From positions 3,968,001 through 4,032,000 of the forward strand of contig NZ_LT629703.1 in the NCBI RefSeq assembly GCF_900103365.1: a stretch of 64,000 nucleotides of DNA, written 5' to 3'. The DNA is from Afipia sp. GAS231. Lineage in GTDB: Bacteria > Pseudomonadota > Alphaproteobacteria > Rhizobiales > Xanthobacteraceae. Made by a program: the position numbers and the translations under genes. A model generated the notes under the pieces. That model did no database searches. It was not told where the DNA came from and worked only from the letters and a program-made list of their open reading frames with translations. Below, one piece after another: positions 9,759 through 18,415 of this stretch (positions within the stretch are counted from its first letter, which is position 1; every line of letters starts with the position of its first letter).

Positions 9759-10622
9759 TCAAACCCAGCCGATGCGCGTGAAAAACGCTGCGATCTCGCG
9801 CGCCGCGCGATCGGGGTCCTCGCGATGCGGAAAGTGTCCGACGTCGGGAAAGACAGCGAGATCGAGATTTGAAAACGTCTCGCCGAGCCGGTCGGTCCAG
9901 GCATAGGGAAACAGCGGATCGTGTTCGGCCCAGCGAACGCAGGTCGGCACATCGATCGGCGCCAGTTGCGGCGCTTCACCCTTCAGCATCCGGATCCGAC
10001 CCGCGTGGGCTGCGCGATAATAGGCGAAGCCGCCGGCGAGGTTGCCGGGTTTGAGAAAATTATCGACCCAGGTTTCGAGCGCGTCGTCGAAGGCGTGCTT
10101 GCGATGGCTCCAGTGTTTCAGAAGATAACCGAAATAGGCGCGGCAACTTTCGCGCGACGCGCCGATCAGAACCGGGGCGATATCGAGCTGGTTGAACGAC
10201 TGGTACCAGATGTTGTTCAGCCGCTCCGGCTCGGCCATGCGCGGCCCGATGCCGGGATAAAGGAAATCGAAGAAGAACAATCCGGCGATGCGGTCCGGCG
10301 CGCTTCGCGCCATCGGCTGCATCAGCCCGCCGCCGACGTCATGGCCGACCACGCCCGCCTGCTTGAGGTCGAGCGCGTCCATCAGCGCCAGCATGTCGGC
10401 GGCATGCTGGTCCGGGCCATGCGGGGCGTCCGGCTTGTCGCTGTCGCCGAAACCGCGCAGGTCCGGGGCGTACAGCGTGAAGCGATCGGCCAGCCGCGTC
10501 ATGACAGGCTCCCAGCTCAGCCAGAATTCCGGCCATCCGTGCAGCAATAACAGCGGCTGCCCGGCCCCGATCCGGGCGACATGGAATGCCGCATGGTTGG
10601 CCTGAACCGTCAAATGCTCCAT
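9759..10622 (-). CDS. Alpha/beta-hydrolase, epoxide hydrolase / haloacetate dehalogenase type
   Basis: The 287-aa protein has the oxyanion motif 'LLLLHGWPEFWLSWEPV', the nucleophile elbow 'GHDVGG' with Asp95 in place of Ser, a likely acid in 'WAEHDPLF', and the catalytic His in 'FPDVGHFPHRED'. An Asp nucleophile places it with haloalkane/haloacetate dehalogenases and epoxide hydrolases, which form a covalent ester intermediate. The HGWPE signature favours epoxide hydrolase or fluoroacetate-dehalogenase relatives. The start is an ATG at 10622. It is transcribed away from the tRNA gene and no cognate regulator is adjacent. Confidence 0.9.
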   Translation of the reverse strand: MEHLTVQANHAAFHVARIGAGQPLLLLHGWPEFWLSWEPVMTRLADRFTLYAPDLRGFGDSDKPDAPHGPDQHAADMLALMDALDLKQAGVVGHDVGGGLMQPMARSAPDRIAGLFFFDFLYPGIGPRMAEPERLNNIWYQSFNQLDIAPVLIGASRESCRAYFGYLLKHWSHRKHAFDDALETWVDNFLKPGNLAGGFAYYRAAHAGRIRMLKGEAPQLAPIDVPTCVRWAEHDPLFPYAWTDRLGETFSNLDLAVFPDVGHFPHREDPDRAAREIAAFFTRIGWV

Positions 10623-10745
10623 TTCCGGCTCCTTTTTGGGGACTCAGGCCCCTTCGGAATTGTTGGCGCCGCGCCTTGTCTGGCCCGCCATCCTCGCCTA
10701 GAACTCGCCCCGACCGCGGGTGAGGAATCACCCCAATTGGCGCCT

Positions 10746-10835
10746 GGAGAGGTGGCAGAGTGGTCGAATGCACCGCACTCGAAATGCGGCATAGGTGCAA
10801 GCCTATCGGGGGTTCGAATCCCTCCCTCTCCGCCA
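10746..10835 (+). tRNA. tRNA-Ser (anticodon CGA)
   Basis: Acceptor arms GGAGAGG and CCTCTCC pair fully, followed by discriminator G and an encoded CCA. The anticodon stem CCGCA/TGCGG frames the loop CTCGAAA, giving anticodon CGA (codon UCG). A long variable arm, class II as required for Ser, and the T-loop GGTTCGAATCC are present. Length is 90 nt. Confidence 0.97.
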
Positions 10836-10876
10836 GCTTCCTTCGCAAGCCTTAAGCCGCGACGCGGCCGCCACCA

Positions 10877-11572
10877 TCAGGAAGCTTTGCTCACCCCAAC
10901 CCCGTCTGCCAGCGATGTCTGGTCTTTTTGTTTTGCCTGTTCGGCGTAGGCGGCGAGCGCGCGTTGGCTGGCGACGGAGTTGGCCGCGGTGGATCCTGAA
11001 TCCGCCGAGCCTCCCAGGCCGCTGAAATGGTCGACGAGTTCTTCCATCGCCTTTTCCATTTGGTTCATGGCGGCGAGGCCGCCGTCGGCTTCAGCGCTCG
11101 CCGAAGAGTGGCGTATTTCAACCGAGATTCCGTTGGGGAGGTCGACATGCATCATGTCGATCGCCTGTGTCCCCTGCAGATCGCTGTTGGACCCGGTGTT
11201 CTTTGAACCATCGCTCGCCGCGTTCGGCTGCGTTCCGTCATCAGTGCCTTTGGAGGTCGTCGCATAGGAGCTCAGATTGCTGACCAGATCCTCCAGCGAC
11301 GAAAGCATCTGTGCGTCAAAGCCACTGCTGCCGCCGCCGAAGTGGGCCATGCCGACCGACATGCCGTTCGGCAGCGACACCATGATCGAGTCGGTCACCG
11401 ATGACGCGATCTTGCCCAAAAACGGAGACGTCGGCGCGCCGGTCTGATCGGAGGAGTTTGCAGTTTGATCGGGGGAATTTGGTGACGCCGTTTGAGCGCT
11501 GTCGTCACGTCGGTTCAGTATCGGGGTCCAGCTACGCGGAATATTCGGTCCGGCAACGCCACTCACACTCAT
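10877..11572 (-). CDS. Hypothetical protein with duplicated LPNG(M/I)SV motif
   Basis: A 231-aa soluble, Ser/Asp/Gln-rich protein with no signal peptide or membrane segment. It contains two related blocks, 'DSIMVSLPNGMSVGMAHF' (about residues 61-78) and 'IDMMHVDLPNGISVEIRH' (about 137-154), each followed by a helical segment ('MLSSLEDLVSNLSS', 'QMEKAMEELVDHFSG'), so it looks like an internal duplication joined by low-complexity linkers. The ATG at 11572 has AAGAGG at 7 bp. I do not recognise the family. The N-terminal low-complexity region is reminiscent of secreted or surface proteins, but that is speculation. Confidence 0.75.
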   Translation of the reverse strand: MSVSGVAGPNIPRSWTPILNRRDDSAQTASPNSPDQTANSSDQTGAPTSPFLGKIASSVTDSIMVSLPNGMSVGMAHFGGGSSGFDAQMLSSLEDLVSNLSSYATTSKGTDDGTQPNAASDGSKNTGSNSDLQGTQAIDMMHVDLPNGISVEIRHSSASAEADGGLAAMNQMEKAMEELVDHFSGLGGSADSGSTAANSVASQRALAAYAEQAKQKDQTSLADGVGVSKAS

Positions 11573-11769
11573 CGCAAACCTCTTCGGTACTCTTGGTACC
11601 TACGAGAAAGCAAACGGCGTGCCGGGATAATTTGAAACCGGGCTTGCGCAAATGATGCGGGTTTTCTGGCAATCGCTTCGTCATCCATCTCGATGACGCG
11701 CCGGGAGGCGCGGCAAAGATTGCCGCGCCCGGCAAAATGTTTCCAGTTATTGCTGCGAGGCGGTCGCGG

Positions 11770-12183
11770 TCAGCCCGGGAATTTGTCGCCGAACATCGGC
11801 AGACCGCTGAGCGATTGCTCCCGCGTGGCCTCGTCCTGGATGACATCCCAGTGCTCCGCAAGCACATCATTCTCCATGCGCACGATATCAGCGACGACCC
11901 ACGCCGCCGGCAGGCCGTGACCGCTGAACCGCCCGTGCAGAATGACGAAGTCACCGGTCGCGGCTGCGATGTGGTTCTCATAGCGCAGCGTCGCGGGCAA
12001 AGACTTGACCAGGTCGAACAGCCCTTCGCGGCCGGGCGCAATATGTGCGCTGTGCTGGATGTAACGCGGAGACCACAAACGCTCGGCGGCAGCGTAGTCG
12101 CGCTTGTTGAAAAGCGTATCGAACGCGTTCAGGACGGTTTGAACGAGGCTGTTTTCGTTGCCCGGTTCGGATGAGGCGGCCAT
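11770..12183 (-). CDS. SnoaL-like / NTF2-fold protein
   Basis: The 137-aa product has the SnoaL-type pattern 'FDTLFNKRDYAAAERLWSPR', 'YIQHSAHIAPGREGLFDLVK' and 'VVADIVRMENDVLAEHWDVI', as in uncharacterised polyketide-cyclase-like proteins that use a His/Asp pocket in a cone-shaped fold. The ATG at 12183 was chosen because GAGGAG lies just upstream; that box overlaps the stop codon of the preceding SDR gene, implying translational coupling. It probably acts with the SDR on the same small organic substrate, but the substrate is unknown. Confidence 0.85.
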   Translation of the reverse strand: MAASSEPGNENSLVQTVLNAFDTLFNKRDYAAAERLWSPRYIQHSAHIAPGREGLFDLVKSLPATLRYENHIAAATGDFVILHGRFSGHGLPAAWVVADIVRMENDVLAEHWDVIQDEATREQSLSGLPMFGDKFPG

Positions 12184-12194
12184 GGCATTTCTCC

Positions 12195-13109
12195 TCAAGG
12201 CGGGCTGCCGAATGACGTACCGACGAGCTTCTCGGACGCATCCCAGAGTCTGGCAGCCGTCGTCGCGTCGCGCGCCTGCGGCATGATCAGGGCGGACGCC
12301 GGCGCGCCTCGCAATTCACCGAGCCCTCCGGGTCCGTAATAGGCGCCCGGCTTTGCCTCCGGGCTTGTCGCTGCGAACAGGATCGGCCTCGCGCCGTCGG
12401 CCGCGGATTGACCGAATAGCGGCGCGGCGAAATCGGTCGCAAGGGAAATCAGGCCGCCGGGGCCACCGGCGAACAGGTTGGTGCGGGAAAATCCGGGATG
12501 GGCGGCGTTGCTGATCAGCTTCCAGCCGGCCGCGTCACTGCGTCGTTGCAGTTCAAGCGCGAAGATCAAGCATGCGAGCTTGGATTGCCCATAGGCCTTC
12601 CATGGCGAGTACAGGCGCTCGCCCTGCAGATCGCCGAAATCGATCAACCCGGTCCGGTGCGCCAGGCTGCTGACGCTGACAACCCGTGCGCCGCTCGCCG
12701 CGCGCAACAGCGGCAACAGCCGGGCCGTGAGAGCGAAGTGGCCGAGATAGTTCGTTCCGAACTGCATCTCAAAGCCATCCGCCGTGGTTTGCCGGCGGGG
12801 TAACGCCATCACGCCGGCATTGTTGACCAGGAGATCAAGCGATTGCCGGGTTTGCATCCGCTGCGCGAAGTCGGCGATCGATGCGAGGCTGGCCAGATCG
12901 AGATGTTCGTAGCTTGTTTTGGCGCCGATCACTTCGCGGCTGATCTTCTCGACAGCCGACCGCCCCTTGTTGTCGTCGCGGCCGGTCAGAATGACTTCTG
13001 CGCCGGCCTTGGCCAAGGCCTGGGCGGTCTCGTAACCGAGGCCACCCGTGGCCCCGGTGACAACGGCGGTCTTGCCGAGCTGCGAAGGGATTTCAGCCTG
13101 TGTCGCCAT
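12195..13109 (-). CDS. Short-chain dehydrogenase/reductase
   Basis: A 304-aa NAD(P)-dependent SDR. The cofactor motif 'TAVVTGATGGLGYETAQALA', 'NNAGVMALP', catalytic Ser in 'VVSVSSLAHRTG' and 'YGQSKLA' (YxxSK) are all intact. Length and the 'HPGFSRTNLF' loop resemble retinol-dehydrogenase/WW-oxidoreductase-like SDRs. It is the first gene of a two-gene unit with the SnoaL-like protein. Confidence 0.93.
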   Translation of the reverse strand: MATQAEIPSQLGKTAVVTGATGGLGYETAQALAKAGAEVILTGRDDNKGRSAVEKISREVIGAKTSYEHLDLASLASIADFAQRMQTRQSLDLLVNNAGVMALPRRQTTADGFEMQFGTNYLGHFALTARLLPLLRAASGARVVSVSSLAHRTGLIDFGDLQGERLYSPWKAYGQSKLACLIFALELQRRSDAAGWKLISNAAHPGFSRTNLFAGGPGGLISLATDFAAPLFGQSAADGARPILFAATSPEAKPGAYYGPGGLGELRGAPASALIMPQARDATTAARLWDASEKLVGTSFGSPP

Positions 13110-13169
13110 CGAAGCACCTTGCTCAAGGGATCAAGTCACTTTCGCAAGATCAATTCTATCACGCCTGCG

Positions 13170-13850
13170 CTACTTGCGGACCAGCGGGATCTGCAGGTTG
13201 GTGGGCCGGTTCTGCTCGGTATCAAAGCCGCGGCCGTCGATATTGCGCGCGCCCCAGAACAGCAGATCTCCTCTGAGATAGACCAGATCGTATTCCATGA
13301 AATTCGTCCCTTCCTTGAGGGCAAAGGGAACAAACGTCTTTCCGAAGATGCTCTGGGTCGCGTTGACGGCCCACGGCGCGTATCCCGCCGAGGCGACCTT
13401 GTTGAGCACATCGGCAAATCCCGCCGCGAGCGGAGTAACTTCGTAGGCCTCATCGGCAATGAAGTTGACCTTCTGCGCCCCCGCAGCGATCGGGTGAGAG
13501 CCCTGCCACAGCATGTGCCCGCCAATCTTGAGGCGCGCGAGCGGCACCGCACCGTAAGGGTCCGCCGAGTTGACGATCTCGAGCTCGAACCGGTCGGATG
13601 GCAGATATTTGAATGTCCGCTTGAGGTAGAACGGCTTGAGCGAGCCGTCCGCATTCTTGGCGGCGCTTGGCCGCACCTCGGGAGCGATGCTCTCCCAGTT
13701 TCCGAGCAGGGCCTGTTTGATCTTCGTGACGTCCGTTTCCATGCCGCTTGCCTTCGGTTGAGTGCTGGGGGACTGCGCCGCGGCTTCGCCCATGGCGGTC
13801 ATCGCCAGAAGCAACGACAGCGACGCCTTGATGCCTTTGCGCATGCGCAT
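13170..13850 (-). CDS. Secreted protein of unknown function
   Basis: A 226-aa protein with an N-terminal signal peptide ('KASLSLLLAMTAMGEAAAQS', cleavage predicted after AAA). The mature part contains 'LLGNWESIAPEVRPS', 'GHMLWQGSHPIAAGAQKVNF' and 'MEYDLVYLRGDLLFWGARN', which suggests a lipocalin-like or APO-type beta fold, but I do not recognise a family with certainty. The start is ATG 13850 or ATG 13844, two codons apart. It is divergent from the LysR gene at 13995, with a 144-bp gap, so it is the likeliest target of that regulator. Confidence 0.8.
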   Translation of the reverse strand: MRMRKGIKASLSLLLAMTAMGEAAAQSPSTQPKASGMETDVTKIKQALLGNWESIAPEVRPSAAKNADGSLKPFYLKRTFKYLPSDRFELEIVNSADPYGAVPLARLKIGGHMLWQGSHPIAAGAQKVNFIADEAYEVTPLAAGFADVLNKVASAGYAPWAVNATQSIFGKTFVPFALKEGTNFMEYDLVYLRGDLLFWGARNIDGRGFDTEQNRPTNLQIPLVRK

Positions 13851-13994
13851 GCCTTCATCTGGTTTGGATCGGAATACGCCCTGCCTGGCGGGCAGACCCC
13901 CCGCGTTCAGCGCCCTCCTGCTATAGGAGCGGCTGGTCCGTCTGGAAAAGACTTTGTAAGCTGGCCCCATGCCTGCGAGATATGGGAGGTTGGG

Positions 13995-14882
13995 ATGGAG
14001 CTCCGGCACCTGCGCTACTTCGTCGCCGTCGCCGATGCCGGCAGCTTGACCGTTGCCGCCGAACAGAAGCTGCACACGTCGCAGCCGTCGCTGAGCCGGC
14101 AAATCCGGGATCTCGAAGAGGAAGTCGGCGTCCAGCTGATGCATCGCAGCGCGCACGGCGTTGAACTGACGTCAGCGGGAAAAGCCTTTCTCGAACATGC
14201 ACGAATGGCGCTGGTTCAGGCGGAAGCCGCCAAGGAAGCGGCGCTACGTGCAGCTCAGCCGGCGCGACCGACCTTTGCGCTTGGTTTCATGTCGGGGGCC
14301 GAAATCGGCTTGTTGCCCGAGGTGGAACGCATCCTTCGCGAGGAGTTTCCCGGCATCGAAATCCGGCTGTCGAGCGATTACTCTCCGGTGCTGGCCAAGA
14401 CCTTGATGCGGCGCAAGCTCGATGCCGCCTTCATCAGGCCGGAAGAACATATGGAGGATTTGGTCTACAGGCGCGTGCGCACGGACCCGCTGGTGCTTGC
14501 TTTTCCGGGCGACCACCGCCTGGCTTCGCTTACAGCGGTTGCGCCGCAAGAGATCGCCAATGAAGCTTTCCTGCTTCCTTCCAAGGCGGCCCCCGCGGTG
14601 CGCCGTGTCGTGTTGGCGTATTTCAACCGGGCCGGCATCGATCTCAAGCCGGAGCACGAAGTGCACAATGTCGTCCATGCGATCTCGATGATCACGTCGA
14701 CGCGCGCGGTGATGCTGTTGCCGGCTTACACGAGGAACTATCTGCCGGAATCAATAGCCACACGTCCGCTGCAGGGAGAAGTACCGACGCTCGACCTGGT
14801 TCTCGCCTACCACAAGGCGAACAAGTCGCCGATCCTGAAGCTGCTGCTTTCCATGGTCGGCAAGCTCGCCGGGGTTTCCTAA
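13995..14882 (+). CDS. LysR-family transcriptional regulator (HcaR/BenM-like)
   Basis: A 295-aa LTTR: HTH at residues 1-60 ('MELRHLRYFVAVADAGSLTV', 'LHTSQPSLSRQIRDLEEEVG') and a periplasmic-binding-like effector domain from about residue 90 ('LGFMSGAEIGLLPEVERILR'). The opening 'MELRHLRYFVAVAD' is typical of aromatic-acid-type LTTRs (BenM, CatM, HcaR). The ATG at 13995 follows GGGAGG. It is divergent from the secreted-protein gene and its stop codon overlaps that of the next, convergent LysR gene. Confidence 0.95.
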   Translation: MELRHLRYFVAVADAGSLTVAAEQKLHTSQPSLSRQIRDLEEEVGVQLMHRSAHGVELTSAGKAFLEHARMALVQAEAAKEAALRAAQPARPTFALGFMSGAEIGLLPEVERILREEFPGIEIRLSSDYSPVLAKTLMRRKLDAAFIRPEEHMEDLVYRRVRTDPLVLAFPGDHRLASLTAVAPQEIANEAFLLPSKAAPAVRRVVLAYFNRAGIDLKPEHEVHNVVHAISMITSTRAVMLLPAYTRNYLPESIATRPLQGEVPTLDLVLAYHKANKSPILKLLLSMVGKLAGVS

Positions 14883-15757
14883 TTGCGCCGGGCTTCTTCG
14901 ATCAGCCAGTCCCGGAAAGCCGTCAGCGCCGGGTTGGATTCCGAAGAGATCGGATAGACCGCATAATGACAGTGAGAGAGACGCAAGTTGTGTTCGAACA
15001 GGCGAACCAGCTTTCCCGCCAGGATATCGGATCGCGTGAACGAGAGACGGCCGAGCGCAATCCCCTGTCCTGCCACGGCGGCTTCCATCAACGCGTTCGT
15101 ATCGGTGAAGGAGGTCCCTGCGATATCGCGATCAAGCGTCACACCGGCAGACCTGAACCAGGCGCGCCACGACACGTTGCGGTCGATCAGCAGCGGCTCC
15201 GATAACATCGATGCAGGGTCCTTCGGCAATCGCCCGTCGTTGAGGCCGGGGCTGCATACCGGAAAAAGCTCTTCATCGAGAAGCTTGATGGCCCGCAGGC
15301 CCTTCCAATCGCCGGTGCCGAACCGGATCGCGATGTCGACGCCGTCGGATTTGAAATTGGCCAGCGACTGGCCGGTCTTGATATGCAGATTGATGCTCGG
15401 GTAGCGGGCCGTGAAACGGGGAAGGCGCGGAACCAGCCAGCGGGCCGCCATGACCGGCAGCAGGCTTACGGTGATTTCTGCCGCGGTCCGACGAGTCCCG
15501 ATGTTGCCCAGCGCCGCATTCAGTTCCGAAAACGCGCCTTTGACGCCTGCCTGCAATCTCAGTCCGCCCGGCGTGGCCACCATCCGGTTGCCCTGCCGCT
15601 CGAACAGGGTGAGGCCGAGTTCTTCCTCCAGTTGTCTGATGCGCTGGCTGACAGCGCTGTGCGTCACGTGCAATTCGCGCGCCGCTTCGGAGTAGCTGCC
15701 GTGGCGGCAAGCCACCTCGAACACCCGCAAGGCTTCCAGCGGCGGTAAACGCGTCAT
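14879..15757 (-). CDS. LysR-family transcriptional regulator (GcvA-like)
   Basis: A 292-aa LTTR with 'TRLPPLEALRVFEVACRHGS' at the N-terminus and 'ELHVTHSAVSQRIRQLEEEL' as recognition helix, the pattern of GcvA/AmpR-type LTTRs. The effector domain runs from about residue 93. The ATG at 15757 fits the family start; an upstream frame extension has no ribosome site. It is divergent from the MATE exporter, with a short inverted repeat in the 102-bp gap, so it probably controls that exporter and itself. Confidence 0.93.
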   Translation of the reverse strand: MTRLPPLEALRVFEVACRHGSYSEAARELHVTHSAVSQRIRQLEEELGLTLFERQGNRMVATPGGLRLQAGVKGAFSELNAALGNIGTRRTAAEITVSLLPVMAARWLVPRLPRFTARYPSINLHIKTGQSLANFKSDGVDIAIRFGTGDWKGLRAIKLLDEELFPVCSPGLNDGRLPKDPASMLSEPLLIDRNVSWRAWFRSAGVTLDRDIAGTSFTDTNALMEAAVAGQGIALGRLSFTRSDILAGKLVRLFEHNLRLSHCHYAVYPISSESNPALTAFRDWLIEEARRN

Positions 15758-15766
15758 TCGCCAATT

Positions 15767-15781
15767 GTTAGGAACGCTAAC
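15767..15781. promoter_or_regulatory. Candidate LysR-box between lysR and MATE gene
   Basis: GTTAG-GAACG-CTAAC is an interrupted dyad of the 15-bp size and symmetry expected for an LTTR recognition site. It lies 9 bp upstream of the LysR start and 78 bp upstream of the MATE start. Assignment is by position and symmetry only. Confidence 0.45.
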
Positions 15782-15859
15782 ATGTCCTGTCAAATCTTAT
15801 CGTTCGATGCGCGGTCATCGCGGGACTAATTGCATAGGCTCCAAGATGGAGCGTCAGCC

Positions 15860-17287
15860 ATGCAAGCGTCCTGTGTCCTGTCACCTCAACCGCGCCAGCT
15901 TTCGTCATCCACAGCGTGCGGCAAGCCTCGCGCCCGTGCGGTGGAGACGGACGCCCGCACCCAGATGCTGCTGGCGAAGCCGATCGTGCCGACGATCCTG
16001 CGGCTTGCCGTGCCCAACTCCACGGTGATGATCGTCCAGATCCTGATTGGATTGCTCGAGGTCTATTTCGTGTCGCGAACGGGCGTCGATGCCCTGGCCG
16101 GTGTCTCGCCGGTGTTTCCGCTGGTTTCGCTGGTGGTCGCCGTCGCGCAGGGCGCGCTCGGCGGCGGCATCGTCACGACCGTTGCACGCGTGCTCGGGGC
16201 CGGCCGGATCGGCGAGGCCAGCGAATATGCCTGGTACGCCGTCCTGCTGGGCGTTCCGCTCGGCCTTGCGACGACGGCCGTCATGGTGGCGCTGGGTCCG
16301 ACCCTGTACGCGCACATGGGCGTCTCCGGAAATGCCCTGGAGATCGCCGTCTCTTATTCGCTGATCATTTTTGCGGGCGCCACGGTGATCTGGTTGTTCA
16401 ACCTGCTGATGGCGGTGGTTCGCGGCACCGGCAACTTGCAGGTTCCGGTGATCGTGGTCTGTGGCGGCGGATTGATGCTTGTCCCGCTTTCGTCGGCACT
16501 GATCTTTGGGGCCTTTGGCTATCCGGGGCTTGGTCCCTCGGGCGGCGCCGTCGCGATGCTGGTGTATTATGCGTTGGGAACGTTGGCCTACGCCGCCTAT
16601 CTCTGGGGTGGGTTTGGCGCGCTCAAGCCGTCGTTTCGCGTGCCAAGACTTTCGCTGGCGCCGGCGCTCGCCATTCTCCGTGTCGGCGGCATGTCGGCCA
16701 TCGTCTCCTGCACCACGAATCTGACGCTCGCGATCGTTACGGCCTATGTGGCAACGGGCGGCGTCGAGGCCCTGGCCGGCTATGGTGCGGGCTCACGGCT
16801 CGAATTTCTTCTGGTGCCGCTGGCCTACGGCATCGGCGGTCCCGTCGGAATCGTGATCAGCGCGAACCTCGGCGCCGGTCAGGTAGAACGAGCCGTAAAG
16901 GCATCCTGGATCGGTGTAGCGATGGCCTTCGCCCTGACGGAATTGATCGGACTGACGGCCGCTGCCTTTCCGAAAGCATGGATCGGACTGTTCAGCCAGG
17001 ATCCATCCGTGCTGCAAGTCGGCGCAGAATACCTGCACCGCGTCGGGCCGTTCTTTGGATTCTTCGGGCTCGGTTATGCTCTTTACTGCGTCGGACAGGC
17101 GACCCGGCGCATGGAGGCCTCGGTCCTCGCCGCGCTACTCAGGGCCGCCATCGCGGTGCTCGGCGGCTATGCGGTGGTCTGGCTCAAGGCCGACATTATC
17201 TGGAATTTCTTTGCGGTTGCGCTGGGAATGGTCGCTTTTGGCGTGTGCGCGCTGCCACCCTTGCTCCGTCGCTCCGGCTATGAGTAA
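15860..17287 (+). CDS. MATE-family multidrug/metabolite exporter
   Basis: The 475-aa membrane protein has about 12 hydrophobic segments in two MatE halves (about residues 40-200 and 260-425), with 'PTILRLAVPNSTVMIVQILI' at the start of the first and 'YGIGGPVGIVISANLGAGQV' in the second. MATE proteins exchange Na+ or H+ for cationic drugs or metabolites. The ATG at 15860 has GGAG 8 bp upstream; the N-terminal about 35 residues are hydrophilic and longer than usual. It is divergent from a GcvA-like LysR, its probable regulator. Confidence 0.92.
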   Translation: MQASCVLSPQPRQLSSSTACGKPRARAVETDARTQMLLAKPIVPTILRLAVPNSTVMIVQILIGLLEVYFVSRTGVDALAGVSPVFPLVSLVVAVAQGALGGGIVTTVARVLGAGRIGEASEYAWYAVLLGVPLGLATTAVMVALGPTLYAHMGVSGNALEIAVSYSLIIFAGATVIWLFNLLMAVVRGTGNLQVPVIVVCGGGLMLVPLSSALIFGAFGYPGLGPSGGAVAMLVYYALGTLAYAAYLWGGFGALKPSFRVPRLSLAPALAILRVGGMSAIVSCTTNLTLAIVTAYVATGGVEALAGYGAGSRLEFLLVPLAYGIGGPVGIVISANLGAGQVERAVKASWIGVAMAFALTELIGLTAAAFPKAWIGLFSQDPSVLQVGAEYLHRVGPFFGFFGLGYALYCVGQATRRMEASVLAALLRAAIAVLGGYAVVWLKADIIWNFFAVALGMVAFGVCALPPLLRRSGYE

Positions 17288-17363
17288 CGCGCCATTTCGA
17301 TCGACGATTGCCACGCCGTTGCGAGGCGATCGTATTGAGGGGTGCATCCGCCCGGATTTGTCC

Positions 17364-17876
17364 TTACCCGACCTTGCGTTGCGGCAGGCGCCAGCCCGGA
17401 CGGACGAAATGGCAGGTGTAGCCGTCGGGATAGCGTTCGAGATAATCCTGATGTTCGGGCTCGGCTTCCCAGAAATCGCCGGCGGCCGCAACTTCGGTGG
17501 TGGCCTTGCCGGGCCAGATGCCTGACGCATCGACATCGGCGATGGTGTCGCGGGCGACGCGCTCCTGCTCGGGACTGGTGTAGTAGATCGCCGAGCGATA
17601 GCTCATGCCGATGTCGTTGCCCTGACGGTTGCGCGTTGACGGATCGTGGATCTGGAAGAAGAACTCGAGCAGTTGCCGATAACTGAGCAGCCGCGGGTCG
17701 AAGACGATCTCGATCGCTTCGGCATGGGTGCCGTGGTTGCGATAGGTGGCGTTGCGAACGTCGCCGCCGGAGTAGCCGACGCGGGTCGAAATCACGCCGC
17801 TCATTTTGCGGATCAGATCCTGCATGCCCCAAAAGCATCCACCGGCCAGAACAGCCCGCTCGGTCTTCTCAGCCAT
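17364..17876 (-). CDS. msrA: Peptide methionine (S)-sulfoxide reductase
   Basis: The 170-aa protein carries the MsrA active-site motif GCFWG with catalytic Cys14, plus '[20 protein letters not shown]', '[20 protein letters not shown]' and '[15 protein letters not shown]'. It repairs methionine-S-sulfoxide in the cytoplasm using thioredoxin. The ATG at 17876 is preceded by GGGAG. No second resolving Cys is visible near the C-terminus except in YTCHF. It is convergent with the MATE gene. Confidence 0.97.
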   Translation of the reverse strand: MAEKTERAVLAGGCFWGMQDLIRKMSGVISTRVGYSGGDVRNATYRNHGTHAEAIEIVFDPRLLSYRQLLEFFFQIHDPSTRNRQGNDIGMSYRSAIYYTSPEQERVARDTIADVDASGIWPGKATTEVAAAGDFWEAEPEHQDYLERYPDGYTCHFVRPGWRLPQRKVG

Positions 17877-18384
17877 CTCGGTTCTCCCTTGGTTTGCCCG
17901 ACCGGTCCTATGTATGACCGATAGATACCGCGTTCAACGGGTTGCGGGGTGGCGATCAGCTCACGCCGCGCCCGCGAAACTCTCTTGGGCGCTGGATCAA
18001 AGGACATGTCGTTTCCACGAGCAAACACCTGCCGGTGATTGTTCACTCATGCGTGACGCAGGCGCATAAAGCCTTAGGTTGTGGTGTAGTTCACATACGC
18101 GGGGCTGCGGGGGGTGTAGATATTGGTGGTCGAAACGAACCGCTCACCGATGCCGGGCGCTCCAAAGGGAGCTTCCGGCACCACACAGCCAGGAGCAGGC
18201 CATGAGCGAGATGATCCGCGCGACGCCAACTCTGCGAGCACCGATCCGACGATGGCGATCACGTCTCTGTGGCCACTGCGGTGGTCGTCAGCATGAGCCT
18301 CTTCGCCGTGATGACAGTTTACGCCTTCTTGCAGTCTGAGGAACGATTCCGAAAAACAGCGGCTCCATTAGAGAGGAGTACACA
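17877..18384. other. 508-bp region between msrA and the protease operon
   Basis: It should hold the msrA promoter (minus strand) and the promoter of the protease operon (plus strand). A minus-strand frame from GTG 18262 to 18074 ends in 'STTNIYTPRSPAYVNYTTT', which looks protein-like, but start and family are unclear. A short plus-strand membrane-like frame is listed separately. Confidence 0.4.
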
Positions 18385-18415
18385 ATGGGTTGGGCTCCGA
18401 ACTGGGTCGGCGTAA
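18269..18415 (+). CDS. Possible small one-span membrane protein, doubtful
   Basis: A 48-codon frame from a GTG includes a hydrophobic stretch 'VATAVVVSMSLFAVMTVYAF' followed by charged 'LQSEERFRKTAAPLERS'. It ends inside the next gene, overlapping its ATG by 31 nt. No Shine-Dalgarno precedes the GTG, and the frame stays open back to a stop at 18208-18210. It may be a real small peptide, a remnant with a frameshift, or chance. Confidence 0.25.
   Translation: MATAVVVSMSLFAVMTVYAFLQSEERFRKTAAPLERSTQWVGLRTGSA

Noticed and set aside
12843..13994. Open frame extending the first LysR gene upstream by 384 codons
   Set aside because: The extension runs antisense through the SDR and secreted-protein genes; the LysR start has its own GGGAGG box and family-typical first residues.
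18074..18262. Minus-strand 62-codon frame upstream of msrA
   Set aside because: Its C-terminal end looks protein-like, but there is no ribosome site and the start is only a GTG; support is too weak for a gene call.
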